A stretch of 64,000 nucleotides of DNA, taken from assembly GCF_014646355.1 (NCBI RefSeq), contig NZ_BMNH01000013.1, forward strand, positions 62,001 to 126,000, read 5' to 3'. Numbering within the stretch: the first letter of the stretch is position 1; every line of letters begins with the position of its first letter. This DNA is from Nonomuraea cavernae (GTDB lineage: Bacteria; Actinomycetota; Actinomycetes; Streptosporangiales; Streptosporangiaceae). The notes beneath the pieces were generated by a model. That model saw nothing but the letters and a program-made list of their open reading frames with translations. It was not told where the DNA came from and did no database searches. A program made the translations under genes and the position numbers. This document shows, piece after piece, positions 8,389 to 16,186 of this stretch.

Positions 8389-8946
8389 TTAGAGCCCCGG
8401 GGCACCCCATACTGGGAACCATCGCCCCAGATCCTCCTCAAGCGGAAGCTCGGTGGAAAGCACCCCCCTGACCTGGAGTTCGAGCGCGTTGTCGCGGCGC
8501 TGCCCGGGAAGCGGGGCGAACGGATAGAAGGTGCCCCTCTTGTAGAGGTAGACGATCGCGAGCCGCCGCCCCTCGGGGTCGGCGAACGACGCCAGCGAGC
8601 AGAGCAGCGACGGGCCGAACCCGGCGCCCTCCAGCGAGGAGTTGACCGCGTGCAGCTCGGTCACCAGGTCGGAGAGGGCGTCCGGCGGGCGGCGCACCTG
8701 CAGCCAGGTGTAGCCGTAGTCGTCGTCGATATCCTCGACGCGCTCGCCGAGCAGCGCCTTCACGTCGCGTTCGAGGGTGGCGAAGGCTCCTCCCTCGGCG
8801 GCCCGGAAGGCGACCGAGCCGAGCCCGGTGGGCTCCAGGCCGGTGGCGGCCTGCAGGGTCACGGCGGCGGACGGGAGCGCGAACAACGCGTCGAGGTTGG
8901 GCTTGACCGGCTTGGACCGGCCGAACAGAGCGTCGAGCCAGCCCAT
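8389..8946 (-). CDS. pspAB: PspA-associated protein PspAB
   Basis: A 185-residue soluble protein starting MGWLDALFGRSK, as in the PspAB family found with PspA and HtpX in actinomycetes. It has the conserved stretch DIDDDYGYTWLQVRRP and the C-terminal LYKRGTFYPFAPL. Biochemistry is unknown. It is the last gene of the operon pspA-pspAA-htpX-pspAB and starts 1 bp after the htpX stop, so it is very probably co-translated. Confidence 0.82.
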   Translation of the reverse strand: MGWLDALFGRSKPVKPNLDALFALPSAAVTLQAATGLEPTGLGSVAFRAAEGGAFATLERDVKALLGERVEDIDDDYGYTWLQVRRPPDALSDLVTELHAVNSSLEGAGFGPSLLCSLASFADPEGRRLAIVYLYKRGTFYPFAPLPGQRRDNALELQVRGVLSTELPLEEDLGRWFPVWGAPGL

Positions 8947-8947
8947 G

Positions 8948-9847
8948 TCAGCCCCTTCCGAGCTGGGCGGAGATCTTCGAGAGCTGGTCCAGGCGGCGGT
9001 CGAGCGGCGGGTGGGTGGAGAACAGCGCGGCCATGGTCGCGCCCGGCGCGAGGGCGGGAGCGAAGTAGAAGGCGTTGAACGGCTCGGCCTCACGCAGGTC
9101 ACGCGTCGGGATGCGGGCCATGTCGCCACTGATCTTGACCAGGGCGCTGGCCATGGCCGACGGCCGCTGGGTGAGCAACGCGCCCGCCCGGTCGGCGGCC
9201 AGCTCCCGGTAGCGCGACAGGGCACGGGTGAGCAGGAAGCTGACGGCGTAGACCACGACCGACACCAGCATGATGATCAGGCCGATGGGCAGGCCGCCCT
9301 GGCCGTTGCCACGCCGGGAGCCGAGGCCCGAGTAGAGGGCGACCCTCGTCATGAGGCCGGCGAGGATGCCGAGGAACGAGGCGATCGTCATGACCGCCAC
9401 GTCGCGGTGGGCGACGTGCGAGAGCTCGTGGGCCAGCACCCCTTCGAGCTCCTGGGGCTCCAGGCGGCGCAGGATGCCGGTCGTCACGCAGACGACGGAC
9501 TTCTTCTGGTTGCGGCCGGTGGCGAACGCGTTGGGGACGTCGGAGTCCGCGATCGCCACCCGCGGCTTGGGCATGTCGGCCATGGCGCAGAGCCGGTCGA
9601 TCATGCCGTGCAACTCGGGAGCCTGCTGCGGCGAGACCTCCCGCCCGCCCATCGCGAACAACGCGATGCGATCGGACAGGAAGTACTGCACCAGCAGCAC
9701 CACCACCGCGATCAGCAGCACGGTCACCGCCTGAGCGCCCAGGGCGATCAGGACGCCGACGAACACCACGTAGAGCAGGCCGAGCAAGAACATCGTCACG
9801 AGCATGCGGCGGGTCAGGCCGCTGTCGGACGCGAACCGGGAACTCAT
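8948..9847 (-). CDS. htpX: Membrane zinc metalloprotease HtpX
   Basis: A 299-residue M48B protease for quality control of membrane proteins. Two N-terminal helices (about 15-35 and 38-57) are followed by the catalytic domain with HELSH (H140, E141, H144); the third zinc ligand Glu is expected in the ELAADRAGA segment. A further hydrophobic hairpin lies at about 155-210. It sits inside the psp operon, two bases after pspAA, consistent with a joint role in envelope stress. Confidence 0.93.
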   Translation of the reverse strand: MSSRFASDSGLTRRMLVTMFLLGLLYVVFVGVLIALGAQAVTVLLIAVVVLLVQYFLSDRIALFAMGGREVSPQQAPELHGMIDRLCAMADMPKPRVAIADSDVPNAFATGRNQKKSVVCVTTGILRRLEPQELEGVLAHELSHVAHRDVAVMTIASFLGILAGLMTRVALYSGLGSRRGNGQGGLPIGLIIMLVSVVVYAVSFLLTRALSRYRELAADRAGALLTQRPSAMASALVKISGDMARIPTRDLREAEPFNAFYFAPALAPGATMAALFSTHPPLDRRLDQLSKISAQLGRG

Positions 9848-9849
9848 GT

Positions 9850-10128
9850 CTAGCCCGGAATCAGGCCCTGATCGCCCAGCATCTCCCGGACCTCCTCGAT
9901 CGAGGCGTCCGCAGGGGGAAGGATCAGCTCTGACGGCTCAAGACTGTCGTCGGGCAGCGCCTTGCCGACATGGCGCACCTTGTCGAGCAACGCGTGCAGC
10001 TTCTCGCGGAAGACGGCTTCGTCATCGGTCTCGATCGCCGTCTCCAGCTCGGTGTCGAGCTCGTTGAGGACGCCGATGTCGTCGGCCGAGATCTCCACCT
10101 GCCCCTCGCCCATGATTCTGACGATCAT
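9850..10128 (-). CDS. pspAA: PspA-associated protein PspAA
   Basis: A 92-residue acidic protein starting MIVRIMGEGQVEIS and rich in helices (LNELDTELETAIET), matching the PspAA family encoded directly after pspA in many actinobacteria. It has no enzyme motif and is presumably a PspA binding partner. Its start overlaps the pspA stop by four bases. Confidence 0.82.
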   Translation of the reverse strand: MIVRIMGEGQVEISADDIGVLNELDTELETAIETDDEAVFREKLHALLDKVRHVGKALPDDSLEPSELILPPADASIEEVREMLGDQGLIPG

Positions 10129-10946
10129 GCGCCCTCCCCCGGCTGGCGCAGCTGCTGCGTCGGCTGCTGTTGCTGCTGCTGCTGAGGCTGCTGTTGCTGC
10201 TGAGGCTGCTGCTGGCCCTGCTCGATGGCGCCCTGCGGAGCGGGGCCCTGACCGAGCTCGGACTTCATCCTGGCCAGCTCCAGCTCGACGTCCATGCCGC
10301 CGCCCATGCGGTCGAGCTCGGCCTGGATGTCGTCGCCACGGGTGCCGCTGTAGTCGTCGAGCGCGCCGCTGGCGAGCAACTCGTCGATCGCGCCGGCCCG
10401 CGCCTGCATCTGCGCGGTCTTGTCCTCGGCACGCTGGATGGCCAGGCCGACGTCGCCCATCTCCTCGGAGATGCCGGAGAACGCCTCGTTGATGCGCGTC
10501 TGCGCCTCGGCCGCGGTGTAGGTCGCCTTGATGGTCTCCTTCTTGGTGCGGAAGGAGTCGACCTTGGCCTGCAACCGCTGGGAGGCCGTGGTCAGCTTCT
10601 CCTCCTCGGCCTGCAGATTGTCATGCTGGATCTTCAGGTCGCTCATCTGCGTCTGCAGATTGGACCGGCGCTGCAGCGCCTCACGAGCCAGGTCCTCACG
10701 CCCCACGGACAGCGCCTTGCGGCCCTGCTCCTCATAGCGCTTCGCCTGCTGCTCAAGACCGTTGATCTGCAGCTCGACCCGCTTACGCGAGGTGGCGACG
10801 TCCGCCACGCCCCGACGCACCTTCTGCAGCAACTCGAGCTGCCGCTGATAGGAATAGTCGAGGGTCTCGCGTGGATCCTCCATCTTGTCCAAGGCCTTGT
10901 TGGCCTTGGACTTGAAGATCATTGAAAGTCTCTTCATCACGCTCAT
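10125..10946 (-). CDS. pspA: Phage shock protein A (PspA/IM30/ESCRT-III family) with poly-glutamine tail
   Basis: A 273-residue ESCRT-III-like protein that protects the cytoplasmic membrane under stress. The N-terminal amphipathic segment MKRLSMIFKSKANKALDKMEDP and long coiled-coil helices (about residues 25-190) are typical. After about residue 225 the protein changes to a Gln/Pro tail containing runs of up to seven Gln, encoded by CAG/CAA codons (bases about 10143-10225). The tail is not part of the core fold. A second ATG at 10937 (MKRLS) could be the real start. First gene of a four-gene operon; the 126-bp gap upstream holds divergent promoters with the DUF3043 gene. Confidence 0.9.
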   Translation of the reverse strand: MSVMKRLSMIFKSKANKALDKMEDPRETLDYSYQRQLELLQKVRRGVADVATSRKRVELQINGLEQQAKRYEEQGRKALSVGREDLAREALQRRSNLQTQMSDLKIQHDNLQAEEEKLTTASQRLQAKVDSFRTKKETIKATYTAAEAQTRINEAFSGISEEMGDVGLAIQRAEDKTAQMQARAGAIDELLASGALDDYSGTRGDDIQAELDRMGGGMDVELELARMKSELGQGPAPQGAIEQGQQQPQQQQQPQQQQQQQPTQQLRQPGEGA

Positions 10947-11072
10947 GCGCGTCGGCCGTCCCCTTCTTAGGTCGTGCTGGTGTTCACCCAGTGCAGCGCA
11001 GCCGCCTTGGGATTACCCTACGCATAACGCACGAGGGCGTCACTAAGTTGCAGTCCAGGTAGGGTTGGCATC

Positions 11073-11684
11073 GTGTTGCGACGCCGTTCCCAAACCTCCG
11101 TGGACGACTCCCCCGTCCCCATTGACGATCCTAAGCCCCAGGGTAAGGGTCGTCCCACACCCAAGCGCCGAGACGCCGAGAGCCGAAGGCGCCAGCCGGT
11201 CACGGCCCCCAAGGACCGCAAGGAGGCCTACCGGCAGTCCCGCGCCAAGCAGGCCGCCGAGCGTGAACGGGCCCGCAAGGGCATGCTCGCCGGTGACGAG
11301 CGCTACTACCCCGCGCGCGACAAGGGCCCGGCGCGCAAGTTCGCCCGTGACTGGGTCGACTCGCGCCGGCTGCCGAGCCAGTACTTCCTGCCGTTCTCGA
11401 TGCTCATCCTGCTGGCGACGTGGGTTCCGTGGCCCGCGGACATCAGGCCGCTGATCCTCAGCAGCGTGATCACGATCGGCTGGCCGATCATGATGGTCGG
11501 CGTCCTGTTCACCTCGATCTACGTGGCCTGGCGGATGAAGCGGCTGGTGGCCGAGAAATACCCGGACGAGAGCCTGCGGGGCGTCGGCTTCTACGCCGCG
11601 ATGCGCGCCCTGCAGATCCGCAAGCTGCGCTTCCCGCCTCCCACGGTGCTGCCGGGCGGCAAGCCCGTCCCGCCGAAGAAGTAG
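11073..11684 (+). CDS. DUF3043 membrane protein
   Basis: A 203-residue protein of the actinobacteria-specific DUF3043 family. The first 75 residues are very basic and disordered (KDRKEAYRQSRAKQAAERERARKG). They are followed by GDERYYPARDKGPARKFARDWVDSRR, which is characteristic, and two membrane helices at about 112-128 and 131-152. Function unknown. The start is GTG at 11073, with TAGGGT a few bases upstream as a possible -10, again suggesting a leaderless transcript. It converges with the SMI1-like gene. Confidence 0.85.
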   Translation: MLRRRSQTSVDDSPVPIDDPKPQGKGRPTPKRRDAESRRRQPVTAPKDRKEAYRQSRAKQAAERERARKGMLAGDERYYPARDKGPARKFARDWVDSRRLPSQYFLPFSMLILLATWVPWPADIRPLILSSVITIGWPIMMVGVLFTSIYVAWRMKRLVAEKYPDESLRGVGFYAAMRALQIRKLRFPPPTVLPGGKPVPPKK

Positions 11685-11693
11685 CGCCGAGCC

Positions 11694-12743
11694 TCACCTC
11701 GGCGGCGTCCAGCGCAGGACGCCGCGCGTCACCCGCGGCGTCCATCCGGCGACCACGCCGCCCCGCTCCAGGGCGTCGGCGGTGGCGCGCAGGAGCGCGT
11801 GATAGGACGGCATCGCGGGAGACGTCCTGCCCGTGACCAGGTCGTCCCAGCCGACGCCGCCCGTCCGCGAGTCGATCAGGCCGTATCCCCTGTCGGAGCG
11901 GTACGCGAACGGGATCATCCTGCCGTTCCACCGATCCTCGAGCGGCCCCTGGCGCAGGTCCGCGGAGTCGCGACGGCACAGCTCGCGCCAGCGGTCGCGG
12001 ATGTCCCGGACGCTGGACGAGGGCGCGGTGGCGCCCAGGCCGAACGCTCCGGTGCCGTTGTGGCGCAGCAGCGAGGCGCGCAGGTCGTCGGGGAGGTCCA
12101 GGCCCATCTGCGCTTCGGCGATCGCGATCGTCCGTGCCCGGCCCGGCCGGCCGAGCGTGGCATGGGTTCGCGGCGCCCGGGTCTCCAGCCAGCGCTCGAT
12201 GCGCCGCCACTGCCGGTCGACGGCCCTCTTCACCTTCGGATCGACCGGGCGCACCACCACCGGGCGGCGTCCGGGAGCGCACGCCGGATCGGGCGCGGAG
12301 GCCGATGACGTGGAGGCGGGCGGCGCGGTGGCGGATGGCGCGGCCGATGACATGGGCGATGACATGGGCGATGACATGGGCGATGACATGGCCGATGGCG
12401 TGGAGACGACCGGATCCGGAGCGACGGGATCCGCGGCCGGCTCTGGAGCGTGCTCGGAGGTCGGTTCGAGGGCTTTCCCCCACACCTGCTCGCCCGACGT
12501 CGCCACCCGGGTGGAGAACACGAGGACCGCCACGGCGAGCGCGCTCACCCCGAACAGCGCGGGCCAGGTCCGCCTCGTCCGCCGCACCGGGCGGCGGGGC
12601 AGGCCGGCGGGGATGACATCCCCCTGCTCCTGCTCGGTCCGCCCGTGCTCCGGCAGGCGGGCACGGCGGCGCAGCCGTACCGCTATCGCGGCCAGGATCG
12701 CGCCGGTCAGCGCCAGCCGTACGAGCTTCACCACGTCGGGCAC
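11694..12743 (-). CDS. Membrane-anchored SMI1/KNR4 (SUKH-type) protein
   Basis: A 349-residue protein: an N-terminal hydrophobic segment, a basic Arg-rich stretch, a second membrane helix (FGVSALAVAVLVF, about 66-80), a Pro/Ser-rich linker with four MSSP repeats, then an SMI1/KNR4 domain from about residue 175 (WRRIERWLETRAP, EAQMGLDLPDDLRASLLRHNG, FGLGATA, GYGLIDSRTGGVGW). SUKH proteins often act as toxin immunity proteins, but no toxin gene lies beside it, and a membrane-tethered version is not typical of immunity. Start GTG 12743. Convergent with DUF3043. Confidence 0.75.
   Translation of the reverse strand: MPDVVKLVRLALTGAILAAIAVRLRRRARLPEHGRTEQEQGDVIPAGLPRRPVRRTRRTWPALFGVSALAVAVLVFSTRVATSGEQVWGKALEPTSEHAPEPAADPVAPDPVVSTPSAMSSPMSSPMSSPMSSAAPSATAPPASTSSASAPDPACAPGRRPVVVRPVDPKVKRAVDRQWRRIERWLETRAPRTHATLGRPGRARTIAIAEAQMGLDLPDDLRASLLRHNGTGAFGLGATAPSSSVRDIRDRWRELCRRDSADLRQGPLEDRWNGRMIPFAYRSDRGYGLIDSRTGGVGWDDLVTGRTSPAMPSYHALLRATADALERGGVVAGWTPRVTRGVLRWTPPR
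12346..12393. repeat. 12-bp tandem repeat in the SMI1-like gene
   Basis: Three exact copies and one single-mismatch copy of GATGACATGGGC in a row. In the minus-strand gene they encode four MSSP units in the linker between the membrane helix and the SMI1 domain. Copy-number change would keep the frame. Confidence 0.85.
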
Positions 12744-12784
12744 CTTATCCCGAAACGGATCAGCTGACCGCTTAAGGTCGGTAC

Positions 12785-13783
12785 ATGGAATTCCGTCACC
12801 TCGGTCGTAGCGGTCTCAAGGTCAGCGAGATCAGTTACGGCAACTGGCTCACCCATGGCTCCCAGGTGGAGGAGGACGCCGCCAAGCAGTGCGTCCAGGC
12901 CGCCCTCGACGAGGGCATCACCACGTTCGACACCGCCGACGTCTACGCCGCCACCAAGGCCGAGGCGGTGCTCGGCCGGGCGCTGAAGGGCGTCCGCCGG
13001 GAGTCGCTGGAGATATTCACCAAGGTCTACTGGCCGACCGGGGCCGGGCCCAACGACCGTGGCCTGTCCCGCAAGCACATCACCGAGTCGATCAACGCCT
13101 CGCTGCGCCGCCTGCAGACCGACTACGTCGACCTCTACCAGGCGCACCGTTTCGACTTCGAGACCCCGCTCGAAGAGACCCTCAAGACCTTCGACGATCT
13201 CGTACGGCAGGGCAAGGTGCTGTACGTCGGGGTCAGCGAGTGGACCGCCGGCCAGATCGCCGAGGCGCTGAAGATCGCCGACGAGATGGGCTTCGACCGG
13301 ATCGTGTCCAACCAGCCGCAGTACTCGATGCTGTGGCGGGTCATCGAGACGGAGGTCGTGCCGCTGAGCGAGCGCGAGGGCGTCGGCCAGATCGTCTGGT
13401 CGCCGATCGCCCAGGGCGTCCTCACCGGGAAGTACCTGCCCGGCCGGCAGCCGCCCGAGGGCTCGCGGGCGACCGACCCGGGCGGCAGCGCCATGATCTC
13501 CCGGTTCATGAAGGACGACGTGCTGACCAGGGTGCAGGAGCTCAAGCCGATCGCCGCCGACCTCGGGCTGAGCATGGCCCAGCTGGCGGTCGCCTGGGTG
13601 CTGCAGAACCCCAACGTGTCCAGCGCCATCGTCGGCGCCACCCGGCCCGAGCAGGTGCGCGACAACGTGAAGGCCGCGGGCGTCAAGCTCGACGCCGAGG
13701 TGCTCGGGCGGATCGACGACGCGCTCGGCCCGATCGTGGAGCGGGACCCCTCCAGGACCGTCAGCCCCGAATCGCGCCCGTAA
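12785..13783 (+). CDS. Aldo/keto reductase (potassium-channel beta-subunit type)
   Basis: A 332-residue NADPH-dependent TIM-barrel oxidoreductase. The catalytic tetrad is present: Asp and Tyr in FDTADVY, Lys in FTKVYWP, His in LYQAHRFD. The C-terminal cofactor-binding region reads SSAIVGATRPEQVRDNVKA. The sequence start MEFRHLGRSGLKVSEISYGNW is typical of the Kv-beta-like/YghZ subgroup. The physiological carbonyl substrate is unknown. A strong terminator follows. Confidence 0.88.
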   Translation: MEFRHLGRSGLKVSEISYGNWLTHGSQVEEDAAKQCVQAALDEGITTFDTADVYAATKAEAVLGRALKGVRRESLEIFTKVYWPTGAGPNDRGLSRKHITESINASLRRLQTDYVDLYQAHRFDFETPLEETLKTFDDLVRQGKVLYVGVSEWTAGQIAEALKIADEMGFDRIVSNQPQYSMLWRVIETEVVPLSEREGVGQIVWSPIAQGVLTGKYLPGRQPPEGSRATDPGGSAMISRFMKDDVLTRVQELKPIAADLGLSMAQLAVAWVLQNPNVSSAIVGATRPEQVRDNVKAAGVKLDAEVLGRIDDALGPIVERDPSRTVSPESRP

Positions 13784-13796
13784 ACTCCGCCGAACG

Positions 13797-13834
13797 AAAA
13801 CCCCTTGAGTCACGACACGACTCAAGGGGTTTTT
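13797..13834. terminator. Bidirectional intrinsic terminator
   Basis: AAAACCCCTTGAGTC pairs over 15 bp with GACTCAAGGGGTTTT around a 7-nt loop and ends in TTTTT on the plus strand (AAAAA before it gives the same on the minus strand). It serves both the aldo/keto reductase gene and the convergent small gene. Confidence 0.93.
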
Positions 13835-13847
13835 CTAGGTGCTCTGT

Positions 13848-14054
13848 TCACTCCGGACGCAATGACAATCCCGTGTATTCGACGCGTTCCTCTTCCAGGA
13901 GAGCGACCTGCTCGACACCGAATTCGAGCAGCTCACGCCAGTTTTCGCCGATCCAGGACTCCGCGTCGGCCTGGCTCGGAAAAACCTCTCGGGGCAACGG
14001 CCGATCTGTCACCTCACCACCATGCGCATTTTCATAACGCCACCGCCATGTCAT
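13848..14054 (-). CDS. Small conserved-looking acidic protein
   Basis: A 68-residue protein rich in Trp and Glu (WRWRYENAHGGEV, then PSQADAESWIGENWRELLEFGVEQVALLEEE). The ATG at 14054 has a strong AAGGAG ribosome-binding site seven bases upstream, which decides the start, and the gene ends at a strong terminator. It resembles small actinobacterial hypothetical proteins of unknown function. Longer in-frame extensions upstream read through non-coding sequence. Confidence 0.65.
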   Translation of the reverse strand: MTWRWRYENAHGGEVTDRPLPREVFPSQADAESWIGENWRELLEFGVEQVALLEEERVEYTGLSLRPE

Positions 14055-14135
14055 GCATACGCTCCTTTTCCGCGGGTTCGCCGGCGCACCCTCCGACGGC
14101 ACTGGCACCCTACTCCCGAGCCTGGAGGTCGATCG

Positions 14136-14243
14136 ATGCCGCGCGCGTTCCGTGTCGCCGCGGGTGCCGCCCTCGTGACGGCCGCCTTCCTCTCCTCGCC
14201 CCTCCCCGTCCTCGCCTCGGCCGCCGCCCACCCGTCCCGCTGA
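14136..14243 (+). CDS. Very short putative secreted peptide
   Basis: A 35-codon reading frame with a near-ideal ribosome-binding site (GGAGG, seven bases before ATG 14136). The peptide is almost entirely a signal sequence: a basic start MPRAFR, a hydrophobic core AAGAALVTAAFLSS, and a probable cleavage site after VLASA, leaving about seven residues. It lies 34 bp ahead of cobU in the same direction. It could be a real exported peptide, a translational leader, or a truncated exported protein. Confidence 0.4.
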   Translation: MPRAFRVAAGAALVTAAFLSSPLPVLASAAAHPSR

Positions 14244-14277
14244 CCGCCGTTCCGAGGGGGTTTGTACGATCGGCGCG

Positions 14278-15270
14278 GTGAAGGTACTTCTCGCCGGTAC
14301 GGCGGGCCCCGCGGGCTGGCCGGCGCCCGGCTGCCGATGCGCCTCGTGCGCCCGCCCGCCGTCGGCGCACCGGCGGCCGTTCGAGCCCGTCGTGGACGGC
14401 GTGGCCGGGTTCCCGTTCCGCGACCTGCCGGGCGGCCATCGGTCGTTCGCCGGCGGGCACGGCCTGACCGGGCCGGACGGCGCCCGGCTGCTGTACGTGC
14501 CGGCGGGACGGACGCCGCTGGACGTGCCGGCGTGCGACCTCGTGCTCGCCGACCTGCTCGACGGGCCGGAGCGGCTCGGGCTGCTGCGGCGGGCGGGAGT
14601 GGTGGGCGAACGCACCCAGGTGGTGGCCGTGGGCGTCGACCATCGCGTCAGGTCGGAGGAGGAGCTGGCCCGGCGGCTGGCGCTGTGGGGGGCGCGGGCC
14701 GTGCCCGACGGGACCACGATCGACACCGGCCGGCCGCCGCCCCTGGTGGCGCCCCCGCGCAGGACGTTGCTGCTGGGCGGGTCGCGGTCGGGCAAGTCGG
14801 CCGAGGCCGAGCTGCGCCTGGCGGCGGAGCCGTACGTGACCTATGTGGCCACCGGGCCGCGCGGCGAGGGCGACGCGGAGTGGGCCGCGCGGGTGCGCGC
14901 GCACCGGGAGCGCAGGCCCGGGCACTGGGAGACGCTGGAGACCGTCGACCTGGCGCGGGCCGTCCGCGAGGCCACCACGCCGCTGCTCGTGGACGGGCTC
15001 GGCACCTGGCTGGCCGCGGTGTTCGACGAGCACGGCGCCTGGGAGGGCGACCGGGCGCCGGTCTGGCGGCGGTGCGACGAGCTGGTGCGGGCGTGGCGGG
15101 ACGCGGCGCGGCCGATCGTGGCGGTGTCCGACGAGGTGGGCATGGGCGTGGTGCCCGCCACGGCCGGCGGGCGGACCTTCAGGGACGCGCTCGGCCGTCT
15201 CAACGAGCGGCTGGCCGCCGAGTCGGAGGACGTGGCCCTGGTCGTCGCCGGCCGCCTCCTGCCGCTCTGA
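14278..15270 (+). CDS. cobU: Adenosylcobinamide kinase/guanylyltransferase with shortened N-terminal MBL-like domain
   Basis: The C-terminal part (about residues 162-330) is CobU, which phosphorylates adenosylcobinamide and transfers GMP to make adenosylcobinamide-GDP. Seen: P-loop GGSRSGKS (167-174), the guanylylated-His region RVRAHRERRPGHWETLE, LLVDGLGTWLA and VVAVSDEVGMGVVP-like strands. The first 160 residues begin LLAGTAGPAGWPAPGCRCASC, as in the metallo-beta-lactamase domain fused to many actinomycete CobU proteins, but the metal-binding HxHxDH core is missing. The GTG start is at 14278. cobS, the next enzyme of the pathway, is 1.6 kb downstream. Confidence 0.88.
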   Translation: MKVLLAGTAGPAGWPAPGCRCASCARPPSAHRRPFEPVVDGVAGFPFRDLPGGHRSFAGGHGLTGPDGARLLYVPAGRTPLDVPACDLVLADLLDGPERLGLLRRAGVVGERTQVVAVGVDHRVRSEEELARRLALWGARAVPDGTTIDTGRPPPLVAPPRRTLLLGGSRSGKSAEAELRLAAEPYVTYVATGPRGEGDAEWAARVRAHRERRPGHWETLETVDLARAVREATTPLLVDGLGTWLAAVFDEHGAWEGDRAPVWRRCDELVRAWRDAARPIVAVSDEVGMGVVPATAGGRTFRDALGRLNERLAAESEDVALVVAGRLLPL

Positions 15271-15351
15271 GAGCCCGCGGAGCGCCCCGGGGCCCGCCTG
15301 GGTCATGGGCGGCGCGGGACGGCCTGAGCGTACGCCCCCTGGCCGCCCGGC

Positions 15352-16152
15352 TCAGGGGCGGACGGCCCGGGCGTACCAGCGGCCGTCGAGCCGGTCCACG
15401 TGCAGCGGACGGCCGAAGCAATCGGACAGGTTGGACGGGGTGAGGACGTCCGCCACGGGCCCGGCCGCCAGGACGCGGGCGTCGCACATGAGCATGGCGT
15501 GGGTCGTGGTCGAGGGCACCTCCTCCAGGTGGTGGGTCACCGTGATCGTGGTGAGCACCGGCCTGGTCTCCGCCAGGTCCTCGACTGCCGCGATGAGGTC
15601 CTCGCGGGCGGGCAGGTCGAGCCCGGCGAACGGCTCGTCGAGCAGCAGCACCGCCGGATCCGGCATGAGCGAGCGGGCCACCCGGATCCGGGCGCGCTCG
15701 CCCTGGGAGCACACCCGGAAGGGGCGGTCGGCCAGGTCCTTGCAGCCGAGGTCGGCCAGCAGCCGCAACGCGCGCTCGTGCTCGGCGTCGCCGTACCTGT
15801 CCCAGAGCGGGGCGCTCGTCCCGGTGTGCCCGGTGAGCACCACGGTGTGCGCGGTCGCGCCCTCCTCCTCCAGCAGCTCCTCGTCGATCAGCCGCTGGCT
15901 GGAGGCCACCAGGCCGATGTGGCGGCGCAGCGACCGCACGTCGACCCGGCCGAGCCGGTGGCCCAGGACGCTCACCGTGCCCTCCGTCGGGTGCCGCACG
16001 GCGGCGGCCAGCGAGAGCAGCGTCGTCTTGCCGGCGCCGTTGGGGCCGAGGATCGCCCAGTGCTCGCCGTACTCCACCCGCCAGTCGACGTCGCTCAGCA
16101 GCGCCTTGCCGACGACCCGGACACCTACGCCTTCGAGTTCAACCACGTGCAT
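15352..16152 (-). CDS. ABC transporter ATP-binding protein
   Basis: A 266-residue ABC ATPase with Walker A GPNGAGKTTLL, Q-loop region, signature variant CSQGERARIRVARSL, Walker B VLLLDEPFAGLD and the H-loop VTHHLEEVPS. No permease or binding-protein gene is adjacent, so the transport partner is unknown. It lies on the opposite strand between cobU and the kinase-cobS pair, so a metal or corrinoid role is only a guess. A weak 7-bp hairpin with a large loop lies in the 81-bp gap to cobU. Confidence 0.88.
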   Translation of the reverse strand: MHVVELEGVGVRVVGKALLSDVDWRVEYGEHWAILGPNGAGKTTLLSLAAAVRHPTEGTVSVLGHRLGRVDVRSLRRHIGLVASSQRLIDEELLEEEGATAHTVVLTGHTGTSAPLWDRYGDAEHERALRLLADLGCKDLADRPFRVCSQGERARIRVARSLMPDPAVLLLDEPFAGLDLPAREDLIAAVEDLAETRPVLTTITVTHHLEEVPSTTTHAMLMCDARVLAAGPVADVLTPSNLSDCFGRPLHVDRLDGRWYARAVRP

Positions 16153-16186
16153 TCGGCCACCCTAGTGGCCCTTAGGATCGACCGTT

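Noticed and set aside
14055..14277. Cobalamin riboswitch upstream of cobU
   Set aside because: No B12-box-like sequence or extended conserved helices are visible, and a small reading frame with a ribosome-binding site occupies most of the region.
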